The position numbers and the translations under genes are program-made. A DNA stretch of 64,000 nt from Tubiluchus corallicola (Eukaryota; Priapulida; Priapulimorpha; Priapulimorphida; Tubiluchidae). Position 1 is the stretch's first letter. Every line of letters begins with the position of its first letter. Location: positions 62,001 through 126,000 of the forward strand of contig JAQGDQ010002377.1 of assembly GCA_030141605.1 (NCBI GenBank). The letters are read 5' to 3'. Below are positions 58,901 to 64,000 of the stretch, in pieces. The notes below the pieces were generated by a model. That model saw nothing but the letters and a program-made list of their open reading frames with translations, ran no database searches and was not told where the DNA came from.

Positions 58901-61900
58901 AAAAGTGCATAGTGCGCATGATCACTACTAGTGTTGCTTATGGTTATGAATATTTGGGCAATTCAAGTCGTCTAGTTATTACACCACTTACTGACCGTTG
59001 CTATCGGTTAGTCTTTATGATTTTTTACATTTGTTATTTATTATGTTCTAGTTTGGATCATATGCTATTTTATGTGTTTGGAGATGCAACGTTAGCGTCC
59101 AAAAAAACTTTGAAGTGTTTTAGAAGAAGTTTGTGATTTGTCAGTGGGTCTTAATTGCTGCAAATTTTTCTCATTAATCTAGATTTTTGGTCTAGATTAT
59201 CTAGAAAAACAGAATAAAACTCGTAACGGTGTACATTGAAAAGTAGCAGTGCACGTTGAAAAGTAGCAGTGTACGTTATAAAGTAGTAGTGCACGTTGAA
59301 AAGTAACAGTGTACATTCAAAAGTAGCAGTGTACGCTGAAAAGTAACAGTGTACATTGAAAAGCAGCAGTGCACGTTGAAAAGTAGCAGTGTACGTTGAA
59401 AAGTAACAGTGTACATTGAAAAGTAGCAGTGCACGTTGAAAAGTAACAGTGTACATTGAAAAATAAGAGTTAAAGTTGAAAAGTAGCAGTATACTTTTGC
59501 AGGACACTAATGGGTGCATTGAGATTGAATCTAGGCGGAGCGCCAGAAGGTCCCGCCGGAACTGGAAAGACTGAAACTTGCAAAGACTTGGCAAAAGCTG
59601 TTGCTAAACAGGTCTGTAGTGAAACAAATTTTTTTGATGGGGCACATCGTTTTTTTCTCACTTTTTTTGTAGAACTTTTAACAATAATCATGCATTTAAT
59701 TATCACCAGCACTTTTTTGTTTGCCCAGCTTGACATTTGTGGTGCACTAATGCCTTTTCTATCACTAGTGTGTGGTTTTTAACTGTTCTGAGGGCTTGGA
59801 TTACAAAGCCATGGGAAAGTTCTTTAAGGGTTTAGCACAGGCTGGAGCATGGTCGTGCTTTGATGAGTTCAATCGCATTGAACTGGAAGTGTTATCGGTT
59901 ATTGCTCAACAGATTTACAGTATTCAGCAAGCTAAGACGTATGAGTGTCGCACGTTTGTTTTTGAAGGTATTGCACTTGATTCTTTTAGATTTTCTGTTT
60001 GTCATCCTTTTTTACTACATTTTGCATAATTATAGCCTGCAATCACCTGCCTCATCCCTGGTCAAATATCGCTAGAAACATTTGTATAAACGTATACATA
60101 AACAAATCAGAACACTAAAAAATGTGTAAAAACACTTGTGTATGCAATAGAAAATAAAATGAACTGCATAACATACTTTGTGTTATAAACAGGCACCGAG
60201 ATTTCCTTGGATCCTAGCTGCAATGTGTTTATAACAATGAACCCTGGATATGCAGGAAGACAAGAACTTCCAGATAATCTAAAGGTAGGACATGAAATTT
60301 TAGAATGAGCATTCCAGAAAATTATCTTGGATTTGTAATTTGAGAAGCTCTAACCTTTCCCGAATGTGCAAGTTGTATCAATATTTTTGTGTGCAGTTTC
60401 ATTTACACACCTTTAGGCTTTTTGGAATAGGATAAGTTAGTAAAGTAGTCTAAGATTTTTGTTTATGATCAGGAATACTTGTTATATGATATATGCAACA
60501 AAGTTACCAAAAGTGTGTATCTTTACTTTCTTGTTAGTTCCATGTTTGTGTCAGACAAATGTTTATTTTCCCATGTCAGACAAATGTTTATTTTCCCATG
60601 TCAGACAAATGTTTATTTTCCCAAACCAAAACTGTTTTTATCTAGGTTTTGTTTCGCACGGTGGCTATGATGGTACCGGACTATGCACTGATTGGCGAGA
60701 TTTCACTCTATTCTCTTGGATTTGTTGATTCTTTTAGGTATTACTAGTATTAGAATTATATTTGTATACGTTGGATGGATCATATACATTTCTAGTATTT
60801 TGGTGCTTTTCGTGTTTTTTAATGTTAAAAAACTTCCGAAAGTTGACGATTTTCATTTTTATTTTGAATTTATGTACATGTGCCACTTCTTGCATCTTTC
60901 TGCAGGTTTCCTTAACCTTTCCTCTCTACAAATTTTCTTAGTGCTGTTTTTTCCTGTACAAGACCTGATAACCCCATATTTACTTTCTTCAGTTTGTCAG
61001 GTAAAATAGTCGCTACATACAGACTATGCTCAGAGCAGCTGTCCTCTCAGCATCACTATGACTACGGGATGCGTGCTGTGAAAGCGGTGCTGACTGCCGC
61101 CGGTAATTTGAAGCTAGCTTACCCTGATCAAGATGAAGCCATTCTTGTACTCAGAGCAATTAATGATGTCAACCTTCCTAAGTTTTTGGCACAGGTTTGA
61201 ATTTCGAAGCAATTTAACTAACTCTAATTTGCTCTGACATGGCGTGTTTTTTACACAACAGTATCCGACTGTTCCTGAGAGTAAATCCATGAGACTTTAC
61301 CAAGTATTACGTATAAAGTATTACATATATTTGCAATATATGTGTGTGTATGTGTGTGTGTGCGTGGGTGGGTGTTTGCCTGCCTGCTGCATGGGTGCGT
61401 GCGTGCATGCATGTGTGTAATTTAAAATTTGTGTACAATTGTGCTTAATTAACTAGTGACATTTTGTTTTTGAGGATGTGCCACTATTCAAAGGAATCAT
61501 ATCAGATTTATTTCCTGGTATCGAACTTCCTGCACCGGATTACGACTTGTTGCTTAAAGCGATTCATCACAATCTTGCAAAGCTCAACTTGCAAGCTACG
61601 CCATGGTTTGTCACCAAAATTATTCAGGTAACTGCTGCTAATCCAAATATATTGAATGCAGATTATGTATTCAAGAAGAATGAATGGGCAATTTCGAGAA
61701 TAGATAGATCTTTGATGTTTAATGTCAAGCTCCTGACTACATGTTCTCACAACTTTTTATGCTTACAACTCTTTTTGTTGTTTCATAGTCTTTTACGAAA
61801 TTTTTCTTTGGCACAGGTTGTAAATTACAAATTTCTGTTTTATTCAAGTTATCATTCAGAATACAGAATAAGTCATTTAGTACAATAGAAAAAAATCACT

Positions 61901-62275
61901 ATTATGTTTGCACCAGAAGGTGCAAATATAGCTGGTGATTTGATAATGAGGATTTAGATTGGGGTAAATTTCACATTACTTGTGCAATAAGCATGCATGA
62001 TATAATTTTCTTTCTTTGACAGATTTATGAGACAATTTCAGTGCGACATGGATTAATGATAGTCGGGGAAACCATGGGAGGTAAAACCAGCGCGTATAAA
62101 ATCTTAGCCCTGGCTCTTTCTGACATCGACAGCAAAAGATTGTCGTATGAAACACCCCGTAGTTCACTGCGATTTGATGAATGTGATGTTCAGTATAGCA
62201 TAATCAACCCAAAGGCTATTACTATTGGACAGCTGTATGGATGTTTTGATCCAGTGTCACATGAATGGACTGATG
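19767..62275 (+). CDS. DNAH7: Axonemal inner-arm dynein heavy chain (DNAH7-like), 5' part of gene, 34 exons
   Basis: ATP-driven motor of single-headed inner dynein arms in cilia. Exons: 19767-19886, 21550-21821, 22654-22774, 23080-23269, 23691-23766, 24825-24944, 25848-25973, 34268-34463, 35250-35429, 35666-35805, 40507-40612, 41203-41381, 42002-42095, 45686-45776, 46264-46454, 47391-47622, 48289-48474, 49913-50030, 50330-50444, 51972-52142, 52961-53086, 54395-54531, 55950-56151, 56730-56789, 57535-57681, 58150-58264, 58808-59006, 59503-59611, 59769-59967, 60193-60284, 60646-60737, 60993-61194, 61475-61627, 62023-62275. All phases agree, giving about 1,703 codons with no stop. Walker A GPAGTGKT falls at about residue 1353, as expected for the roughly 4,000-residue DNAH3/7/12 group. 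Segments such as [20 protein letters not shown] and VNLPKFL favour DNAH7. AAA2-AAA6, stalk and C-terminus lie beyond the right edge. Introns 2 and 11 use GC donors. Confidence 0.96.
21822..22653 (+). other. Dynein intron 2 with GC donor
   Basis: The reading frame requires exon 2 to end GAA AG at 21821 and exon 3 to start G GCT GCT at 22654. The bases after 21821 are GCATGT, so this is a GC-AG intron. It contains a telomere-core element at 21978-22160. Confidence 0.8.
21978..22160 (+). repeat. Telomere-core TIR element, copy 1
   Basis: Starts TTTACAATTCCTCAC and ends GGGGAATTGTAAACTC, an inverted pair. The core consists of degenerate TTAGGG/TTAGGTT repeats. Related copies are at 33518-33650, 40804-40960 and 40999-41161. 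Confidence 0.75.
22952..22978. repeat. (TA)n microsatellite in dynein intron 3
   Basis: A perfect TA run of about 26 bases within the intron. Confidence 0.9.
23949..24092 (+). repeat. Dispersed repeat family R1, copy in intron 5
   Basis: It shares CTTGATAAT, GTTGAGTAG and GCTTGCAGTGCAT in the same order and spacing with 56526-56668. A weaker relative lies around 34130-34200. No coding potential; likely a SINE or MITE family present at least two or three times in this gene. Confidence 0.65.
26723..26849 (-). repeat. Copia 3' LTR
   Basis: Strongly similar to 28477-28596; shared blocks include AACACAGCATACAA and TGACAACATAAAAAGACACT on the plus strand. Confidence 0.85.
27169..27262. repeat. 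47-bp tandem duplication in the copia RNase H end
   Basis: Two identical 47-bp units, 27169-27215 and 27216-27262. On the minus strand each encodes [14 protein letters not shown], the copia C-terminal LADxLTK motif. Confidence 0.9.
27654..27854 (-). pseudogene. Copia reverse transcriptase fragment
   Basis: The frame reads [40 protein letters not shown] and [10 protein letters not shown]. This is the copia motif KARLVARGF...SPT...W.L..MDVKTAFL, including the first catalytic aspartate. It then runs into unrelated or scrambled sequence; the YVDD box is absent. Confidence 0.85.
27944..28291 (-). pseudogene. Copia gag fragment fused to protease-like sequence
   Basis: The 115-codon frame has a gag-like part ([34 protein letters not shown]) that jumps into a segment like the region after the copia protease ([20 protein letters not shown]). 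An internal deletion joined the two. Confidence 0.7.
28464..28476 (-). promoter_or_regulatory. Copia primer binding site, initiator-Met tRNA type
   Basis: Directly inside the 5' LTR the element strand reads TGGCAGCAGAGAG, close to the TGGTAGCAGAG type that pairs with the 3' end of initiator methionine tRNA, the usual primer of copia elements. Confidence 0.7.
28477..28596 (-). repeat. Copia 5' LTR
   Basis: Paired with 26723-26849; ends in CA directly before the primer binding site. Confidence 0.85.
29222..32108 (+). pseudogene. Decayed multi-exon gene of an uncharacterised repeat-like family, nested in dynein intron 7
   Basis: Segments in order on the plus strand: 29222-29393, reading [20 protein letters not shown] then [14 protein letters not shown], up to a GTGAGC donor; 29708-29825, reading [20 protein letters not shown] then [10 protein letters not shown], in matching phase; 31549-31640, reading [20 protein letters not shown] then [12 protein letters not shown]; 31714-31755, [11 protein letters not shown]; and 31758-32108, [33 protein letters not shown] and HCRRQTR. 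From memory this order matches long uncharacterised proteins common in fish and coral genomes, annotated in part as DUF6729 with an ExoX-like FGKYxG module. A 1-base frame change near 31756 and stops show decay. The family function is unknown to me. Confidence 0.6.
32776..32851 (+). repeat. tRNA-like SINE head
   Basis: An A-box-like TAGCGCACCTGG (32787-32798) and a B-box GGTTCAAATCC (32830-32840) stand at tRNA spacing, but the acceptor stem does not pair. The tail starting CACAATTTTT resembles 49550-49590, so a tRNA-derived SINE is more likely than a functional tRNA. Confidence 0.5.
33518..33650 (+). repeat. Telomere-core TIR element, copy 2
   Basis: Starts GTTTACAATTCCCCACACAA and ends TTGTGTGGGGAATTTTAAAC, a clear 20-bp terminal inverted repeat. 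The core is TTAGGGTTAGGGTTAGGGTT with variants. Confidence 0.85.
34268..46454 (+). CDS. DNAH7: Dynein exons 8-15: tail after the large intron
   Basis: Exons 34268-34463, 35250-35429, 35666-35805, 40507-40612, 41203-41381, 42002-42095, 45686-45776 and 46264-46454. They read [113 protein letters not shown] and [20 protein letters not shown]. The order matches the helical bundles of the dynein tail. Donor phases alternate but always match the next acceptor. Confidence 0.94.
36640..38940 (+). mobile_element. Decayed non-LTR retrotransposon with reverse transcriptase remnant
   Basis: The sense strand is extremely A-rich and full of stops and frame changes. Recognisable parts in order: [20 protein letters not shown] then EDWKK (37285-37365); [19 protein letters not shown] (37520-37580); [20 protein letters not shown] (37687-37745); [18 protein letters not shown] (37801-37855), whose FIDD is the reverse transcriptase catalytic box; [32 protein letters not shown] with a frame break (38245-38300); and [17 protein letters not shown] (38735-38785), a C-terminal cysteine-histidine motif. 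The clade is not assigned. No LTRs seen. It is inactive. Confidence 0.75.
39228..39538. repeat. Fold-back element with about 35-bp inverted arms
   Basis: The left arm CATGGCTTTTATTCAGACAC (from 39230) is the inverted copy of GTGTCTGAATAAAAGCCACG (to about 39537), and the similarity continues inwards to GCAATG/CGTTGC. The 235-bp spacer has no coding potential. Confidence 0.7.
40804..40960 (-). repeat. Telomere-core TIR element, copy 3
   Basis: Starts GGAGTTTACAATTGCCCACA and ends GACTTGTAAACT. The core is CCCTAACCCTAA and variants on the plus strand. It forms a direct tandem duplication with copy 4, period 195 bp. Confidence 0.85.
40999..41161 (-). repeat. Telomere-core TIR element, copy 4
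   Basis: Nearly identical to 40804-40960 but with one extra CCCTAA hexamer. The duplication includes flanking intron sequence (GAATTTCAGTGTGTCAAGAG), so it arose by local duplication and not by a second insertion. Confidence 0.88.
42629..43149 (+). mobile_element. Pogo/Tigger-like non-autonomous element, copy A
   Basis: The left end CAGACTCATGGCTAATAGAC and the right end CTTTTAAGCGGCACCTACTA correspond to the ends of copy C at 62578-63565. Inner matches include TTCGTTTCTAAAATTCATT and GTTAATTGGG. It is shorter than copy C through internal deletion. Confidence 0.7.
43766..44698 (-). mobile_element. Pogo/Tigger-like non-autonomous element, copy B
   Basis: Inverted relative to copies A and C. 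The left end GGCGCCGCTTAATAGTCTCA corresponds to the complement of the right end of copy C; the right end ATTGAGTCTATTAACCGTCA to the complement of its left end. The inner part CTTTCAAAGTCGGCTGCTTT matches copy C at 63231-63258 in inverse. Confidence 0.75.
46919..47030. repeat. (TA)n/(TATG)n microsatellite in dynein intron 15
   Basis: TA runs with TATG and CATA variants. The long open frames here are translations of the repeat. A short (ACT)n run follows at about 47098-47115. Confidence 0.92.
47391..59006 (+). CDS. DNAH7: Dynein exons 16-27: end of the tail and linker region
   Basis: Exons 47391-47622, 48289-48474, 49913-50030, 50330-50444, 51972-52142, 52961-53086, 54395-54531, 55950-56151, 56730-56789, 57535-57681, 58150-58264 and 58808-59006. 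Landmarks of the DHC_N2/linker region: [156 protein letters not shown] and [20 protein letters not shown]. The linker swings across the AAA ring to make the power stroke. Exon 16 starts directly at an ATG, but it is internal because the phases and homology continue from exon 15. Confidence 0.95.
48757..48889 (+). repeat. Dispersed direct repeat R2, copy 1 (intron 17)
   Basis: About 133 bp, roughly 95% identical to 50667-50801; shared stretch for example GAATGCCAGCTAATCACC. Confidence 0.9.
50667..50801 (+). repeat. Dispersed direct repeat R2, copy 2 (intron 19)
   Basis: Second copy of the repeat at 48757-48889, same orientation, two introns downstream. No TIRs or coding potential seen. Confidence 0.9.
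50802..51971 (+). other. Remainder of dynein intron 19
   Basis: AT-rich intron sequence. A stretch at about 51610-51715 is rich in CGATA/ATCG motifs (GATATATCCC, ATCGATACGATA) of unknown meaning. Nothing else recognised. Confidence 0.4.
53636..54198. mobile_element. TIR element in dynein intron 21
   Basis: The left end GGCCTGTAATGATACATCGA and the right end TGATGTATCATTACAGCCCT are inverted copies. The 560-bp body has no open frame and is probably non-autonomous. The superfamily is uncertain; the ends resemble hAT MITEs, but no clear 8-bp target duplication is visible. Confidence 0.65.
54532..55949 (+). other. Dynein intron 22
   Basis: The 3' half ends in an AATAAATAGTAATCAATCAA stretch (about 55719), which looks like a LINE 3' tail. 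The 68-codon frame at 55306-55512 could be a decayed LINE end, but I cannot confirm a motif. Otherwise nothing recognised. Confidence 0.35.
56526..56668 (+). repeat. Dispersed repeat family R1, copy in intron 23
   Basis: Counterpart of 23949-24092, same orientation relative to the gene. Confidence 0.65.
59226..59490. repeat. 20-bp minisatellite in dynein intron 27
   Basis: About 13 units of the form GTAGCAGTGCACGTTGAAAA with single-base variants. The array ends only about 12 bases before the 3' splice site at 59502/59503, so the last unit lies in the branch-point and polypyrimidine region. The long minus-strand frame across it is a translation of the repeat. Confidence 0.95.
59503..61194 (+). 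CDS. DNAH7: Dynein exons 28-32: AAA1 motor module
   Basis: Exons 59503-59611, 59769-59967, 60193-60284, 60646-60737 and 60993-61194. AAA1 is the main ATP hydrolysis site. Walker A GPAGTGKT is at about residues 1353-1360 and Walker B CFDEFN at about 1403-1408. They are followed by [20 protein letters not shown] (sensor I region), [20 protein letters not shown] and [20 protein letters not shown] with [10 protein letters not shown]. All catalytic residues of an active site are present. The acceptor for exon 32 is at 60992, not the AG at 61000, because only the former keeps the frame ([11 protein letters not shown]). Confidence 0.97.
60551..60622 (+). repeat. 25-bp tandem repeat, three copies, in dynein intron 30
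   Basis: Three perfect units starting TCAGACAAATGTTTATTTTC, ending about 20 bases before the 3' splice site at 60645/60646. The units carry T-rich runs. Confidence 0.93.
61333..61420. repeat. (TG)n-rich microsatellite in dynein intron 32
   Basis: TGTG/TGCG-rich stretch with GGGTGGGTG and GCATGCATG variants. Confidence 0.85.
61475..62275 (+). CDS. DNAH7: Dynein exons 33-34: start of AAA2
   Basis: Exons 61475-61627 and 62023-62275. They read [20 protein letters not shown], then [20 protein letters not shown] and [15 protein letters not shown]. The second P-loop GETMGGKTS lies at about residues 1634-1642; AAA2 binds nucleotide structurally in dyneins. The segment between the P-loop and [14 protein letters not shown] appears longer than I remember in vertebrate DNAH7 (about [19 protein letters not shown]). 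The exon ends in phase 1 at 62275; the next exon lies outside the window or was not recognised. Confidence 0.93.
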
Positions 62276-62577
62276 GTAAGTTGTGAAACACACATGCTTT
62301 TCTACTTCAGGCCGACAATAAAATACTTCTATTTTCTACTAATCACATACACGGTCTGGAATTTTATATTTCTTTTGTACGTTCATACACTTACAAAATG
62401 CAATAATTATTATAACATCATTGTTTGGAGAGGCTGCAGCCATGTTTTTCTATGGCTAACTATGCCAGGGTTGCTGTATTGTATGATGCTGATTATTGTA
62501 TTGGAGGCTAAAGAGTATAGTATTTTCCACCAAATGAGCATATTAATGGCCGAGTATATCATATATATATATATATA

Positions 62578-63565
62578 CAGTAGTCACCGCTTAATAGACT
62601 CAATCATTTAATTGAATCAAATAACCCCTCATAATTGATTCGATATTTTGCCTTCACATGCTCAAAAATAAGACACTTTCGTGTGAACTTTAATGACTTT
62701 TTATGTCATTAAAGCTTAGAGTCATAAGCTTTTATGACTTTTATATCATCTTAGTTGGCTTTTTTCCTATAATATACATAGAAACAATCATGTTAAGTAC
62801 CGTTTTGTTTGTAAGCAGGAACATTTAGCTACTTTAGCATACCCTAATTGTATAAGCCTAATGGTTTGCTTTGACCTGCTAGTCCGCTGCAATTAACCTC
62901 ATTACCCAAGAATTCCTAGAAGCTAAACATTTAATCACTTGTTTAGCTGTTTGCTTTTGAAGCTCTGGCAGTCTTTGCCAGAAAGTTTAATAAGTTAGAT
63001 GTTGTTATGCTGTTATGCCAGGGATGCAAATACAGTACAGCAAGTACGTCACAATAGCAAGCTGGAGCTTAAGCCAAGCTACAGACGAAGGTGCGGAGAA
63101 ACACAGGCACCGTCAACAGTTTAAGCATGCCAAGCACCAAGTATTTTATGAGCATTTGTGCATCATGCAACAACAGACTTTCAACATTTTTATCATTTTG
63201 AGAACTTTGTGAGCCAACTTCTTCATGATAAAATAAAGTAGCCGACTTTGAAGGAATTTTTGTAGTTTTTGAAAATAAGTAGACTTGTATGATTTAAGGT
63301 TAAAAAGTACACTTTTTAATTTATTGCTAATTCACTTATATAAATTAATATTTTAAAACATTTTTTCTAACTTTTAACTGCATGAAGGAATTTAGCCATT
63401 ACTTCGTTTCTAAAATTCATTAAAAACCTTTGCAGTGCATAGTAAGCTGATGACTCACACTTTGTACCTGTAATATACTTTACATCCATCGGTTAATAGG
63501 TTCATTCAGTTAATTGGGTCAAAACACGTCGGACCCAAAATGAGTCTATTAAGCAGCGACTACTG
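62578..63565 (+). mobile_element. Pogo/Tigger-like non-autonomous element, copy C (best preserved)
   Basis: The terminal inverted repeats CAGTAGTCACCGCTTAATAG and CTATTAAGCAGCGACTACTG pair with two mismatches. The element begins CAG and ends CTG and is flanked by TA on both sides, as in Tc1/mariner-pogo elements, which duplicate TA. The 988-bp interior has one short open frame (63015-63212) without a DDE or helix-turn-helix motif that I can recognise, so it is likely mobilised in trans. Confidence 0.8.
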
Positions 63566-63640
63566 TATATATATATATATATATATATACTACTGTATAT
63601 ATAGTATATATAGTATATATATATATATATATATATACTA
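63565..63640. repeat. (TA)n microsatellite
   Basis: Long TA runs with TACTGTATATA interruptions, next to the right end of the pogo-like element. A similar TA run lies on its left side at about 62560-62577. Confidence 0.92.
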
Positions 63641-64000
63641 TAATTATCAGAACATACTGTACTTCATATTATACCAAAAAATGATAATTGATAATTATAT
63701 GGTAATTTAATTGGTAATGCAAAAGAAAAACAAGTGTGAAAGAATCTAGATTGAAAAATTTTAAACATTTTGCTAATCAGTGAAAAATTAGCAAACGGCT
63801 GCCTTGGTGCTTAAAAGAGTAGATGGTAATTGAATGTTAGTTTTTTATCATACTAAAAACACGCCAAATAATTAAATTAACAATTAATATAATTACTAGG
63901 AAAAGTTGGATGTTTTCGGAAGCAAATTCTTGTTCACAAAGTAACTAAAGTGACAATACACTGTTACACTTTTTACTTCAATTATGTATTCAGTAATTGT

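Larger units (their letters stand above)
62276..64000 (+). other. Dynein intron 34 (to the window edge)
   Basis: No further dynein exon is seen. It contains the complete pogo-like copy C (62578-63565) flanked by TA runs. Confidence 0.7.

Noticed and set aside
59226-59490. CRISPR-like spacing of short repeats
   Set aside because: Units are contiguous without unique spacers, and the setting is a eukaryotic intron.
59151-59594. 147-codon minus-strand frame with [17 protein letters not shown]-type repeats
   Set aside because: It reads the 20-bp minisatellite of intron 27 antisense and overlaps the exon coding Walker A.
60991-61001. Acceptor at 61000 for dynein exon 32
   Set aside because: It would place a stop directly after the junction; the acceptor at 60992 restores [11 protein letters not shown] in frame.
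19767-62275. Cytoplasmic dynein or dynein-2 heavy chain
   Set aside because: The AAA1 wording [15 protein letters not shown], the [20 protein letters not shown] segment and the short tail fit axonemal DNAH3/7/12, not DYNC1H1 or DYNC2H1.

Overview
This is a window of nuclear DNA from an animal, most likely a marine invertebrate (a sponge or a cnidarian would fit, but the phylum cannot be fixed from the window). The reasons are: AT-rich sequence; protein-coding exons of 60-270 bp with GT-AG (twice GC-AG) introns; an axonemal dynein gene; rhodopsin-type seven-helix receptors; and a mixed load of LTR, non-LTR and DNA transposons. There are no bacterial operons.

Layout. Positions 1-1055 are a minisatellite with a 24-bp unit arranged in a 288-bp higher-order repeat. 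Two intronless, related GPCR genes lie on the minus strand (2197-3276 and 4394-5398). On the plus strand, 6357-9326 holds the last four exons of a glycoside hydrolase family 31 (alpha-glucosidase-like) gene; its catalytic part is not found in the window. Positions 10753-12626 hold a duplicated promoter-like block and the 3' end of a non-LTR retrotransposon. Positions 13982-18689 are a complete Ty3/gypsy element on the minus strand with a perfect 5-bp target duplication (AGTGT).

From 19767 to the right edge the window is one large plus-strand gene: a single-headed inner-arm axonemal dynein heavy chain closest in my memory to DNAH7 (DNAH3/7/12 group). I can join 34 exons in a consistent reading frame. 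They give about 1,703 codons covering the tail, the linker, AAA1 (Walker A GPAGTGKT, Walker B CFDEFN) and the start of AAA2. The rest of the motor lies beyond position 64000.

The dynein introns carry most of the accessory content. Intron 7 (8.3 kb) contains an internally deleted Ty1/copia element with both LTRs, and a decayed multi-exon gene of an uncharacterised repeat-like family (an FGKYxG module followed by a YVxRDC / FxEWxDL region). Intron 10 (4.7 kb) contains a decayed, A-rich non-LTR reverse transcriptase and a fold-back element. Intron 11 holds a tandem pair of a small element with a telomere-like (CCCTAA) core. Introns 13 and 34 hold three copies of a pogo/Tigger-like non-autonomous DNA element. 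Intron 21 holds a further TIR element, and introns 27 and 30 hold minisatellites.

No CRISPR array, defence system, operon or biosynthetic cluster is present. The points most worth checking are the decayed nested gene family in intron 7, the telomere-core element family, the reverse transcriptase lesion in an otherwise young gypsy copy, the two unusual GPCRs, and the missing front half of the GH31 gene.
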